This document shows, one piece after another, positions 27,687 to 36,162 of a stretch of DNA of 64,000 nt. The position numbers and the translations under genes were made by a program. The stretch is from the NCBI RefSeq assembly GCF_010091945.1, contig NZ_WVIE01000008.1, positions 1 through 64,000 of the forward strand, read 5' to 3'. This DNA comes from Myxacorys almedinensis A (GTDB lineage Bacteria > Cyanobacteriota > Cyanobacteriia > Leptolyngbyales > Leptolyngbyaceae). The first letter of the stretch is position 1, and each line of letters starts with the position of its first letter. Under the pieces are notes generated by a model. It was not told the origin of the DNA. It did not search any database and saw only the letters and a list, made by a program, of their open reading frames with translations.

Positions 27687-28727
27687 CTAGCTCACCCTTC
27701 GTTCGAGTTGGCAGAGCAAGACACCAAACCAGTGATGCTGATCTGTCCACACTTCGACAGGAGTTAACCCTTTACTCTCAAGCAGGTGTTGGGTTTGCTC
27801 TAGATCAAACTTACGAGAGATTTCGCTCAAAATCGTTTCTCCGGCTGCAAACTCAACCGTGAGATCGAGCGCCTTGAGATGAACCACCTGCGATCGCACA
27901 CTTCTCAAATGCATCTCGATCTGTCGCTGCGACTCGTTGTAAATCGCGACATGCTCGAATTGCGTTAGATCAAAATCACCCGCAAATCGGCGATTAAGAT
28001 GACGCAGCATATTTAGGTTGAACGCGGCGGTAATGCCTTGGCTATCGTTGTAAGCGGCTTCTAGCTGAGGTGTTGACTTGTGCAAGTCGATGCCCAACAA
28101 AAAATATTCTCCCGGTTTCAGCGCATTCGTAATCTGCTGAATAAAGGTCTCACAGGCTTGCGGGTTGAGATTTCCCAACGTGCTACCGATGAACCCGATC
28201 ACGCGGGTCGGCAATTCGCTATCGGGTAATTTTTCGAGGGCAAGTTCGTAAGTACCCGCAAACCCGTGGACTCGCAGATCGGGGTAGTCGAGTAACAACT
28301 GCTGAGCGCTGCTTTCTAAAATTCCGGCGCTGATATCGATCGGGCAATAAATCACCTCGTGTTCGGCATTTTGATAGGCATCGAGTAAAATTCGCGTTTT
28401 AGTCGAGCTTCCACTGCCAAGCTCGATCAGTTCGCAGGAGCCGGTCAGATCTGCGATCGCACCTGCATACTGCTGCAAAATGTTGGTTTCGGTTCGGGTG
28501 AGGTAATATTCTGGCAAGTTACAGATTTGCTCAAACAGTTGAGAGCCGCGATCGTCGTAAAAATAGCGGGGTGGTAAAGTTTTTGGTGTTTGGCTTAGCC
28601 CCCGCACCACATCGCTTCCGGGGTGCAGTTCGGCTTCGGAGGGCTGGGTAGAACTGATGAGGTGTTCGATCCGAAGCCGGGTTTCAACGGGGGAGGAGTT
28701 GGGATGAATCGACTGAAATGTGGACAT
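27687..28727 (-). CDS. egtD: L-histidine N(alpha)-methyltransferase EgtD
   Basis: The predicted protein has 346 residues from ATG 28727 (MSTFQSIHP); a TTG 24 codons upstream is unlikely. Family motifs are PPRYFYDDRGSQLFEQICNLPEYY, TRTETNILQQYA, the SAM loop ELGSGSSTKTRILLDA and IGFIGSTLGNLNP. EgtD trimethylates histidine to hercynine with three SAM, the first step of ergothioneine synthesis. It lies downstream of egtB in the same direction with a 144-bp gap and completes an egtC-egtB-egtD cluster. Ergothioneine is a thiol antioxidant against singlet oxygen and peroxide. Confidence 0.94.
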   Translation of the reverse strand: MSTFQSIHPNSSPVETRLRIEHLISSTQPSEAELHPGSDVVRGLSQTPKTLPPRYFYDDRGSQLFEQICNLPEYYLTRTETNILQQYAGAIADLTGSCELIELGSGSSTKTRILLDAYQNAEHEVIYCPIDISAGILESSAQQLLLDYPDLRVHGFAGTYELALEKLPDSELPTRVIGFIGSTLGNLNPQACETFIQQITNALKPGEYFLLGIDLHKSTPQLEAAYNDSQGITAAFNLNMLRHLNRRFAGDFDLTQFEHVAIYNESQRQIEMHLRSVRSQVVHLKALDLTVEFAAGETILSEISRKFDLEQTQHLLESKGLTPVEVWTDQHHWFGVLLCQLERRVS

Positions 28728-28750
28728 AAGCTTTCTAAAATCATTCCTCA

Positions 28751-28785
28751 ATGGGCGATCAAATGGGCGATCGAAATGGGCGATG
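28751..28785. repeat. Triplicated ATGGGCGAT in the egtB-egtD spacer
   Basis: ATGGGCGAT starts at 28751, 28763 and 28776, so the periods are 12 and 13 bp. The copies are partly HIP1-like (CGATCG). They lie just upstream of the egtD start on the opposite strand and could form a small binding array or simply be slippage. Confidence 0.5.
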
Positions 28786-28871
28786 GTCGCAGGGTTCAAA
28801 AGATCGCGGTTCTCATCGATGCATCGGATGCAACGTAAAACGACGTTCTTGAATCGGCTTTGGAAACAGGC

Positions 28872-30155
28872 TCAAAATCGGTGGGAATGGCTAGCGCACC
28901 GGAACCCTGCAAAAACCTGTTGGACATGGGGATGATACCAATTGCGAAAGGCATTCCGCATCGCCCACCGCCGAGTTGCCCAACTGCCGCCTTTTAAGAC
29001 GCGATGGGCAGCATCAAAATAGGTTTGGGAGTAACTAGCATAGGGGAAACCCTTGAAACCCGGATAGCTACCAAACCAGGTAGCTGTCCATTCCCAAACG
29101 TTTCCCAGCATATCAAAACATCCGTAAGCACTCTGACCCTGGGGGTAGCGATCGACGGGAGTGGTCATACCAACCAAATGCTGATGATTACAGCGGGTTT
29201 GCTCCGGTTCTTCATGCCCCCACGGATAGAGGAGCCGCTCTTGCAAGGTCGGATTCCAACTTGCGGCTTTTTCCCATTCTGCCTCGGTTGGCAGCCGCTT
29301 CTCCACAAACTGAGCGTAGGCATTGGCTTCATACCAGCTAACGCCGCAAACGGGATGATCATCATTCCTCGGATCATCAACCCAATACAACGGATGCCGG
29401 GTCTGAGATGTTTGCAGCCACTTCCACGCCTCTTCTGACCACCAACGAGGATCATCGTAGCCCCCGGCTTGAATGAAGAAACGATAGTCGCGACAGGTGA
29501 CAGGGTAGCGATCGATCCAATAATCTTCTAAATACACCGATTGGATCGGGCGCTCATTGTCGATCGCGTCTACGGCATCGTTTCCCTGCTCAAAATAGCC
29601 CGCCTCCACAAAAACCATCTCTCCGGCGATCGCGCGGGACAAATCACCACTGCCCCCCTCTGCTCTATCAGGGGTTTGCGTGATCAGAATGGATCGTTTA
29701 TCTGTTGCTTGAGTTAGGGCTAGCACCATGGCGATCGTTTCTGCGTGTTGGCTTTCGTGTTGCAGTAACCATCGCCACAGCCGTTCTTGGTGCTCGAAGG
29801 GGGCACTGTCTAGATAGGTTAAAACCTTTGAGCGAACGGTGTCTAAATAATCTACAACCTCGGCGATCGGAGGGAGATAGACGCGATCGCACTTCGACAA
29901 ACCATCTTGGGCAAACAGGCAGTGATACTCGGAAAACACGGGTGGATAGCCTGCCAACCGTTGCAAAATCCACAGTGCTTCGGTGTAGGCGATATGTCCG
30001 AGATGCCACCCGATCGGGCTGAAATCTGGATGCGCCTGTCGGCAAAATATCTCGTAGTCTACATCTTCAAAGAGTGCCAGCGTTGCATGGCGACACGCTT
30101 GAATCGTTTGGATAAGAGAGGCGCTAGAGAGACTTGATATCGATCGTAAGGTCAT
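28872..30155 (-). CDS. egtB: Hercynine oxygenase EgtB (iron-dependent sulfoxide synthase)
   Basis: The predicted protein has 427 residues from ATG 30155 (MTLRSISSLSS); an upstream in-frame start would add 23 residues. The N-terminal DinB-like domain carries the iron ligands in WHLGHIAYTE and HESQHAET. The C-terminal FGE-sulfatase domain has MVFVEAGYFEQGN, ERPIQSVYLEDYWIDRYPVT, CFDMLGNVWEWTATW and VLKGGSWATRRWAMRNAFRNW. EgtB joins hercynine to cysteine or gamma-glutamylcysteine with O2 to form the sulfoxide. The presence of egtC points to gamma-glutamylcysteine as sulfur donor. The start lies inside the egtC coding end (32-bp overlap), so translation is coupled. Confidence 0.94.
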   Translation of the reverse strand: MTLRSISSLSSASLIQTIQACRHATLALFEDVDYEIFCRQAHPDFSPIGWHLGHIAYTEALWILQRLAGYPPVFSEYHCLFAQDGLSKCDRVYLPPIAEVVDYLDTVRSKVLTYLDSAPFEHQERLWRWLLQHESQHAETIAMVLALTQATDKRSILITQTPDRAEGGSGDLSRAIAGEMVFVEAGYFEQGNDAVDAIDNERPIQSVYLEDYWIDRYPVTCRDYRFFIQAGGYDDPRWWSEEAWKWLQTSQTRHPLYWVDDPRNDDHPVCGVSWYEANAYAQFVEKRLPTEAEWEKAASWNPTLQERLLYPWGHEEPEQTRCNHQHLVGMTTPVDRYPQGQSAYGCFDMLGNVWEWTATWFGSYPGFKGFPYASYSQTYFDAAHRVLKGGSWATRRWAMRNAFRNWYHPHVQQVFAGFRCASHSHRF

Positions 30156-30918
30156 GATGTACGGTAAAAAGGCAGCGATCGGGCAACGATTTCCAATGTC
30201 CCGCAAACAGGGGTTCTGAAGCAATCAGCACTGAGTTAGAGACTAAGTTGGAGAAAGATGCTTCAGGGTGCAGGTAGTAAAGCGTGGGAACGGTTCCCCG
30301 GTGAGCGTATCGAGATCCCACCAACTGTTGTCCATCGCTCAAAATAATGTTGGCAGAAAACGACGTTTGGTGAGTTTCTCCTAGCTCTGTCAAGATTTTC
30401 AGCGTTTGGTGCAGGGCTTCGGTCAGGGTAGAACTCGTCTGAAGCTCGTCGATCAGCAACGCGAAAATGTGTTCTGAATCGGTCAATCCATGAATTGATT
30501 GGTAGACACTATCACTTAAGCGATCGCGGATCGGACGATACAACGTCTGCCGAAAATCTTGAATGAAGCCATTATGAACGCCCAAGATGAGAGAATGCTG
30601 AAACGGCTGACAATTGCTCACATCTACGGCAAGCCCGGCGGTTGCACTCCGAACATTTGCCAGGATGCAGTGGGATTTGACATAGCGACTGAGGCTGGGC
30701 AAATTGCGATCGTTCCAAATCGGTGCAGTGTTTTTGTAGGTAAATGGCTCGGTTTCTTGGTCAGGATGATACCAACCCACGCCAAAGCCATCTGCGTTGA
30801 GGAGTCCTGCGGTCATCTCTTGGGGCTGATAGCTCTGCACGATTAAGGAATGGTCTGGTTTAGAAAGAACGTCTTCTAGGAGGATGGGAGATCCTAAGTA
30901 GCCCAGCAAGCGGCACAT
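30124..30918 (-). CDS. egtC: Gamma-glutamyl-hercynylcysteine sulfoxide amidase EgtC
   Basis: The 264-residue protein begins MCRLLGYLG, leaving Cys2 as the N-terminal nucleophile after Met removal, as in class II glutamine amidotransferases. Further motifs are NADGFGVGWYHP, ANVRSATAG, HNGFIQDFR and DSEHIFALLIDEL. EgtC removes the gamma-glutamyl group from the EgtB product. It is the first gene of the egtC-egtB-egtD cluster and overlaps egtB by 32 bp. The other steps (EgtA gamma-glutamylcysteine ligase and EgtE C-S lyase) are not in the window. General glutathione synthesis could supply the first. Confidence 0.9.
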   Translation of the reverse strand: MCRLLGYLGSPILLEDVLSKPDHSLIVQSYQPQEMTAGLLNADGFGVGWYHPDQETEPFTYKNTAPIWNDRNLPSLSRYVKSHCILANVRSATAGLAVDVSNCQPFQHSLILGVHNGFIQDFRQTLYRPIRDRLSDSVYQSIHGLTDSEHIFALLIDELQTSSTLTEALHQTLKILTELGETHQTSFSANIILSDGQQLVGSRYAHRGTVPTLYYLHPEASFSNLVSNSVLIASEPLFAGHWKSLPDRCLFTVHHDLTIDIKSL

Positions 30919-31075
30919 ATGGTAAGGGAATAAAAGTTGTCTGATCTTGGCACGATTTGCCAGGTTTTGCCGAGGATGGTTGCCTGTTTAAAGCCTGCGC
31001 TGCGATCGCACACCTCTAGACCTGATGCATCGAAGGTGCCCATTGCCGTTTCTTACCCAGCCTCAAGAAAATAGG

Positions 31076-31450
31076 TCACAGTTTGGCGCACGCGATCGCA
31101 AGACTTATCCATCCTACAATCAAGGCTATGCCTCCTAATGGAGCAACTGCCCCTAGCTGCCTTATTCCCAATAAACTCAGCGCGTACAGACTGCCTGAAA
31201 ATAATCCAATTCCGACCACAAAACTGATTCCTGATGCAGTGAGCAGCATTGAATTAATCGTTGGACGAGCGAATAATATGCCTACTGCAAGCAATGCTAA
31301 GGCGTGATACATTTGATATCGCGCTCCTGTTTCAAAAATTTCTAACATTCGTTCGCTTAGGGTTTCTCTAAGTGAGTGGGTTGCAAAAGCTCCGGCTGCA
31401 ACCGAGATTGCTCCCAGTATTGCACCCAGCATTAAAAATAATCGATCCAT
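31076..31450 (-). CDS. DUF423 membrane protein
   Basis: The 124-residue protein has four hydrophobic helices and the family signature GAILGAISVAAGAFATHSL, then FETGARYQMYHALALLAVG and GSLYALSLLG. DUF423 proteins (YgdD-like) are small inner-membrane proteins of unknown function found in most bacteria. It lies 16 bp after the preceding membrane gene and is probably co-transcribed with it. Confidence 0.88.
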   Translation of the reverse strand: MDRLFLMLGAILGAISVAAGAFATHSLRETLSERMLEIFETGARYQMYHALALLAVGILFARPTINSMLLTASGISFVVGIGLFSGSLYALSLLGIRQLGAVAPLGGIALIVGWISLAIACAKL

Positions 31451-31466
31451 ATCTTACCGTTTGAAA

Positions 31467-32123
31467 TTATGGGGTTGGAATGATCAGTATCGTTGCACCG
31501 CATCTTTCTAGTTTTTGTTTGAGCGCCTGAGCGCGGCGTTCGGTAACCCCTGTTGCGATCGCAACGGGTTGCATTTTTGCAGACTTCAGCAGGGCTTTTA
31601 TGTTCGAGCGTTCAAGGTTCACGTCCCGATACAGCACATCGAGAATGCGATCGCGGCTCCGCCCAGAAAACGACTGCAAAATCACATCGTAAGATTGTGC
31701 TGCCGGAAGCACCGTGAAATCTCCATCAAACGAGTAGAATATCTTTCCTTCTTCTGACACATTAAAGGCCGCGTTAAACTCTCGTGCCCGCTCATCTAAA
31801 TACTCTTTTGCCTCCGTGCCGCTAATATTCGCTTCCATGGAAAAGCGCAACACATTGAGGTGTCCGCCCGTTTCTCTCAGCAATTTATAGAACACCTTTT
31901 GCAGCCGATCGCGCTCTTTTTGGGTACGGCGATCGCGGTTTTGCACTAACAGCCAAGTCCCCAGCGCGGTTGCAGGAACGCCGCCCAGTAACCCCACTCC
32001 CACCGCCCCAAACTGCTGCTCAGGGGTGGCGTTGGGCTGAGTGATGCCCAAAACTGCAATCAGACCAAAAAACAGCCCAATTCCTAAGGAGGCTCCAGCC
32101 GCAATCGTTCTTCCCTGCGCCAT
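31467..32123 (-). CDS. Membrane protein with L7/L12-like C-terminal segment, unknown function
   Basis: The 218-residue protein has two N-terminal membrane helices (about 7-28 and 40-62). A basic QNRDRRTQKERDRLQKV region follows, then a soluble part with YFLKELL-like helices. The middle SMEANISGTEAKEYLDERA followed by NVSEEGKIFYSF resembles small winged-helix regions that sense cofactors. The last 40 residues, TGVTERRAQALKQKLERCGA followed by TILIIPTP, resemble the C-terminal fold of ribosomal L7/L12, a pattern seen in some cyanobacterial membrane proteins. The function is unknown. The gene leads a two-gene unit with DUF423. Confidence 0.65.
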   Translation of the reverse strand: MAQGRTIAAGASLGIGLFFGLIAVLGITQPNATPEQQFGAVGVGLLGGVPATALGTWLLVQNRDRRTQKERDRLQKVFYKLLRETGGHLNVLRFSMEANISGTEAKEYLDERAREFNAAFNVSEEGKIFYSFDGDFTVLPAAQSYDVILQSFSGRSRDRILDVLYRDVNLERSNIKALLKSAKMQPVAIATGVTERRAQALKQKLERCGATILIIPTP

Positions 32124-32270
32124 AGTCTTTGGATGACGATACTCATTCTGCTGCTATCTTAGCCGCTACAGCCAAATCGAGGGCAGGAAGATCCCGCTGC
32201 AATGTGTTCCGACCCATTCTCTGAACTTAGTTTGCAACCCGTTTAGCCATGGGTTTGGCAACCTTGCAAA

Positions 32271-32406
32271 TTGTAATCAATTACAAATCTATAGAAAGAT
32301 GTAAATGTGCTGGAAAAACTTGCAATCTCTGCCTTAAGTAATACTTAAACTGCCTATTTGTAGTTAAAGAAACAAAATTAGTTTTTCATAATTGCGATTG
32401 TATACA
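32271..32406 (+). promoter_or_regulatory. Two palindromic operator candidates before the NCS2 permease
   Basis: TTGTAAT CA ATTACAA (32271-32286) is a 7-bp inverted repeat with a 2-bp centre; its inner GTA-N6-TAC is shorter than the NtcA site. TGTATACA (32399-32406) lies 30 bp before the permease ATG. The same octamer, with the extension ACTGTATACA, stands between the divergent amidohydrolase and AIG2 genes at 43151. A GntR-type repressor is one possible reader. Confidence 0.4.
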
Positions 32407-32436
32407 GTGTAATTTAACTCCTCTTTAAGGGACTAC

Positions 32437-33876
32437 ATGGCACAGGCAGATCAGGATTTTGTTTTAGATGAAGTAGACGAACAGGAGCCGATTGGCAAGT
32501 CAGAACTCATTTACGGCTTAGACGACAGACCTCCTGTGGGCGAATCAGTTTTTGTCGCCTTCCAGCATGTTCTCGCGGCGTTTGTGGGAATTATCACCCC
32601 GCCGCTGATCATCTGTAGTGGCTTAGGTTTGGATGCAGAAAATACGAGCTATCTCATTAGTATGTCGCTCTTTGCTTCTGGCATTTGCACCTATATTCAG
32701 TGCAAAAAAATTGGTCCGGTTGGGTCAGGGCTGCTAAGTTTACAAGGAACCAGTTTTGCATTTCTAGGTCCTATTCTGGGTGTGGGTACAGTAGCTCTGC
32801 AAGGTGGACGATCGCCTCAAGAAGCATTGGCACTCATCTTTGGCGTATGCTTTTTTGGCTCATTTGTCGAAATCATCTTGAGCCGTTTCTTGCACCTGAT
32901 GAGCAAAATTATTACGCCCGTCGTGTCTGGCACGGTGGTGATGATTATTGGTTTGGGGCTGATCAAAACTGGCATGATCAGTTTGGCAGGCGGAGCCGCC
33001 GCCCTCGCCAAGAAGGATGGATCGTTTGGCAGCCCGCAAAACCTCTTGCTAGGTGGGACTGTGTTGCTGATTGTGGTGGTGTTAACCCTATCGAGAAATC
33101 GATTCTTGCGGATGGGCGCGATCGCAATTGGGCTGGCAGTGGGTTACGTTGCCTCACTGTTTTTGGGCATCGTTGACTTTAGCTCGCTCAGTACGCTTCC
33201 CTTCTTCAGAATTCCGATTCCGTTCCGCTATGGCATGAGTTTTGATTTTGGCGCATTCTTGCCCTTTATCTTGCTCTACGTCTTAACCGCAATTGAAACC
33301 GTTGGAGATCTAACCGCCACCTCTGCGGTTTCGGGGCAGCCCGTTAGAGGATCGACCTACGTGCGCCGCATCAAAGGAGGGGTTTTGGGCGATGGGGTCA
33401 ATTCGCTGATTGCTGCGGTGTTTAATACGTTCCCTAACACTACCTTTAGCCAAAACAATGGCGTGATTCAGATGACCGGGGTAGGAAGTCGCTATGTTGG
33501 CTTTTTTGTGGCGGGGATTTTTGTGATCTTAGGCTTGTTGCCGATTGTGGGCGGCGTCTTTCAAGCGCTTCCTCAGCCTGTGTTAGGCGGCGCAACGCTG
33601 GTTATGTTTGGCTCGATCGCCGTTGCAGGTCTGAAAATTGTTTCGTCTGCGGGGCTCGATCGGCGTGCCATGATTATTGTGGCAGTGTCGCTGGGCTTGG
33701 GCTTGGGAGTGGTCTTTGTTCCCGAAGTGTTTGCTAACCAGTCGCCTCTGATTAAAAATCTGTTTGGGTCTGCTATCTCGACGGGTGGGTTGACTGCTCT
33801 GCTTTTAAGCTGGCTTTTGCCTCAGAGTTCGGAGTCGTCGGTTAGGGTCAACGCTCAAGCCGAATTTGAAGGTTGA
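32437..33876 (+). CDS. NCS2-family uracil/xanthine permease
   Basis: The 479-residue protein has 12 or more hydrophobic segments. Family motifs are VFVAFQHVLAAFVGIITPPL, LQGTSFAFLGPILG, the substrate-site region LTAIETVGDLTATSAVSG and NTFPNTTFSQNNGVIQMTGV. NCS2 carriers import purines or pyrimidines with protons or sodium. The longer hydrophilic N-terminus and the QGTSF motif resemble xanthine/uric acid carriers. The exact substrate is not decided by sequence. The amidohydrolase and AIG2 protein 8-10 kb downstream could use products of such nucleobases. Confidence 0.9.
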   Translation: MAQADQDFVLDEVDEQEPIGKSELIYGLDDRPPVGESVFVAFQHVLAAFVGIITPPLIICSGLGLDAENTSYLISMSLFASGICTYIQCKKIGPVGSGLLSLQGTSFAFLGPILGVGTVALQGGRSPQEALALIFGVCFFGSFVEIILSRFLHLMSKIITPVVSGTVVMIIGLGLIKTGMISLAGGAAALAKKDGSFGSPQNLLLGGTVLLIVVVLTLSRNRFLRMGAIAIGLAVGYVASLFLGIVDFSSLSTLPFFRIPIPFRYGMSFDFGAFLPFILLYVLTAIETVGDLTATSAVSGQPVRGSTYVRRIKGGVLGDGVNSLIAAVFNTFPNTTFSQNNGVIQMTGVGSRYVGFFVAGIFVILGLLPIVGGVFQALPQPVLGGATLVMFGSIAVAGLKIVSSAGLDRRAMIIVAVSLGLGLGVVFVPEVFANQSPLIKNLFGSAISTGGLTALLLSWLLPQSSESSVRVNAQAEFEG

Positions 33877-34231
33877 GCTTGGAATGGCTAGCGTCTACAA
33901 CGTCTAACTCGCGCTTCCTGACTGGTTTTTGCATAACGTCTATCGTAAACTCGGTGCACCAACGCGCCGGGTTTTGCGTTGCTGAGTTCTATGGTAGATC
34001 CTCCAGATACTCTTATTTTCTCTGCACTTGCGATCGCACTGCCTTGGTGGTGATGCGCGATCGCACTCCACCGAACGGGCGCTGTTGCTAGAACGTTGGC
34101 GGCGAGATAACACTTCGATATCAACAATCTCTGTGAACACCCAAAGCATAAGGGTATACTTCAGCCTAGAGGACAGTTTTCTTGAGTAAGAAAGTTTGTC
34201 ACGATGGTAATTGTTATTGTGAGTAAGGGCT
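33877..34231. other. Intergenic region, nothing recognised
   Basis: This 355-bp stretch holds several HIP1 octamers and no family-like reading frame. The promoter of the following small secreted protein should be near 34150-34220, but boxes are not clear. Confidence 0.35.
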
Positions 34232-34600
34232 ATGAGGAGATCTTCTGGCAAAATTTTAGGTAGTGTTTTGATGGCGATCGCTCTAGGATTAATCCTTCAC
34301 GGTACCGGTGCGTTCTCTCAAGGTAATGCAGTGTCGCAAAACCAGAACGAAAGCGATCGTCCACCTGTTGCCGATCCAAACGCCACCCGAACGCCCTCTG
34401 CAACTGCATCGCCCCAAACTGGAACGCAGCCCTTTGCTCCCCCGGCGACTCCTCCCAATTCATCCGATTTGCCAGAGGGCGCTGTCCCCGACACTACTAC
34501 CGTGCCAGATAGCCAAACTCCCCCGCCTGCCCCTGGCTCGTCTGCAACCATCCCTCCCAATGCCACTACTTCTAGCCCAGCCGTGCGGGCAGGATGGTAG
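34232..34600 (+). CDS. Small secreted Pro/Thr/Ser-rich protein
   Basis: The 122-residue protein has a basic start (MRRSSGK), a hydrophobic core (VLMAIALGLILHGTG) and a likely cleavage site after GAFSQ or nearby. The rest is low complexity, rich in Pro, Thr, Ser and Ala, with no domain. Such disordered exported proteins are frequent in cyanobacteria and poorly conserved. The gene ends 29 bp before thiO and is probably co-transcribed with it. It may be a real lineage-specific gene. Confidence 0.55.
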   Translation: MRRSSGKILGSVLMAIALGLILHGTGAFSQGNAVSQNQNESDRPPVADPNATRTPSATASPQTGTQPFAPPATPPNSSDLPEGAVPDTTTVPDSQTPPPAPGSSATIPPNATTSSPAVRAGW

Positions 34601-34629
34601 AACGGAAAGGAGTTCATTGATGGGTCGTA

Positions 34630-35745
34630 ATGGCTGAGCAGCGAGATATTTTAATCGTTGGGGGCGGCGTGATCAGTGTTGCGATCGCGCTAGAGTTAGC
34701 CCATCAAGGCGCAACGGTGACAATCCTCTGTCGAGATGCGGCACAAGCAGCAACCCAAGCGGCAGCAGGGATGTTGGCTCCCCAAGCCGAAAGAATTTCC
34801 CCTGGCCCAATGCTAGAGTTGTGTTTGCAGAGCCGAGCGCTCTATCCAAGCTGGATTCATAGGCTAGAAACGTTAACCGGCTTGAGTGCAGGATACTGGG
34901 CATGTGGCATTTTGGCTCCTCGATACAAGCCAACAAAAGACCCCAAATCAGATTGGCTGGGGCGAGAAGAACTTCATGCCCTCCAGCCCGGATTGAGCGC
35001 CGAAGTAGCAGGAGGCTATTGGTATCCGAAAGATGCTCAGGTTGATAATCGAGCCTTGGCAAAAGCGCTTTGGGCGGCGGCTCCAGCGTTGGGCGTTGAG
35101 ATTCAAACTGGGCTAATGGTGGATACGATCGTTCATCGCAATGGCGTCGTCACTCACTTGCAGACTAGCCTAGGCGACTGGCAAGCCGATCATTATATCG
35201 TTGCAACTGGGGCATGGTCGCACGATTTGCTGCCCATTCCGGTGTTTCCCAAAAAAGGACAAATGTTCTCTGTGCAGGTGCTGTCTGAGGCTGAGCAGTT
35301 TGCGTTGCAGAACTCCGCAGAGGTTTGCACAGCAGGGTTTAGAGAGTCGTTGCCCCTGCAACATGTGCTCTATGGCGAAGACGTCTACATTGTGCCGCGC
35401 CAAGATGGGCGGATTGTCATCGGTGCGACGAGCGAGAATGTTGGTTTTGCGGCGGGGAATACGGCGATAGGAATCGAGAGTTTGCGGCAGGCGGCGTCCC
35501 GGCTTTATCCAGCGTTGCGGCAGTTTCCGGTTCAAGAGTCGTGGTGGGGGTTTCGCCCTGCAACGCCCGATGATCTGCCCATTTTGGGTGAAAGTCCTTA
35601 CCGAAATCTGACGCTAGCAGTGGGGCATTATCGCAACGGCATTCTGTTGGCTCCTGCGACAGGACGCGCGATCGCACAGTGGGTGCTGTGCCAATCGTCT
35701 CCCCTTCCTCTCGATGCCTTTCATTGGTCGCGGTTTAGCGACTAG
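34630..35745 (+). CDS. thiO: Glycine oxidase ThiO
   Basis: The 371-residue flavoprotein has the FAD loop DILIVGGGVISVAIALELA, the DAAQAATQAAAGMLAPQAE region typical of ThiO, YIVATGAWSHDLLP, GRIVIGATSENVGF and a C-terminal GHYRNGILLAPATG. ThiO oxidises glycine to dehydroglycine, which ThiG uses for the thiazole of thiamine. In many cyanobacteria thiO is fused to thiG; here it is separate. The third Gly of the GxGxxG loop is Ser (GGGVIS), an uncommon change. The stop codon falls inside the end of a repeat element that begins at 35742. Confidence 0.9.
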   Translation: MAEQRDILIVGGGVISVAIALELAHQGATVTILCRDAAQAATQAAAGMLAPQAERISPGPMLELCLQSRALYPSWIHRLETLTGLSAGYWACGILAPRYKPTKDPKSDWLGREELHALQPGLSAEVAGGYWYPKDAQVDNRALAKALWAAAPALGVEIQTGLMVDTIVHRNGVVTHLQTSLGDWQADHYIVATGAWSHDLLPIPVFPKKGQMFSVQVLSEAEQFALQNSAEVCTAGFRESLPLQHVLYGEDVYIVPRQDGRIVIGATSENVGFAAGNTAIGIESLRQAASRLYPALRQFPVQESWWGFRPATPDDLPILGESPYRNLTLAVGHYRNGILLAPATGRAIAQWVLCQSSPLPLDAFHWSRFSD

Positions 35746-35895
35746 TAGATTGTCAACGTTAAGTGGAGGGGTGCATGAGTGGAGGGGTGCATGAGTGGAG
35801 GAGCCGATGGGCTGGATTACTGAGCGACCCATCCACCCATCGACTCTCTAACCCATCCACTTTTAGTCCCTCATTTCGATTTTGATAGACTACTA
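35742..35895 (-). repeat. MITE-like repeat family 1, copy A
   Basis: The left end (TAGTAGATTGTCAACGTTAA) and the reverse complement of the right end (TAGTAGTCTATCAAAATCGA) are similar, so the unit has terminal inverted repeats. Inside, GTGGAGGGGTGCATGA is duplicated in tandem. The interior matches the repeat at 43798-43914 in opposite orientation. The element supplies the last bases of the thiO stop codon. There is no coding capacity. Confidence 0.75.
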
Positions 35896-36162
35896 AGTCG
35901 TTGCCTCGGTTCTTAATCACGAACCACTTTACAGCGCAGCATCTATCAGTTGGTGGATTCAGAATCCCTCTCTAGCGGGAGGAAGAGGTTATTTCTCTAG
36001 ATACAGCGATTTTGGCTCTCATCAGAATTATGGTGTAACCATGATAAGTGCTTAAGTCTAACCCCCGGATGCATCTACTAGAACCATGTTTTGCAAGCAG
36101 AATGGAACCGCTTGTATAGCACTTCTAGAAACTATTTTGTTTGATGAGTTTTAATTACTAAA

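Noticed and set aside
29004-29438. A 144-codon plus-strand frame
   Set aside because: It is antisense to egtB, which has clear family motifs.
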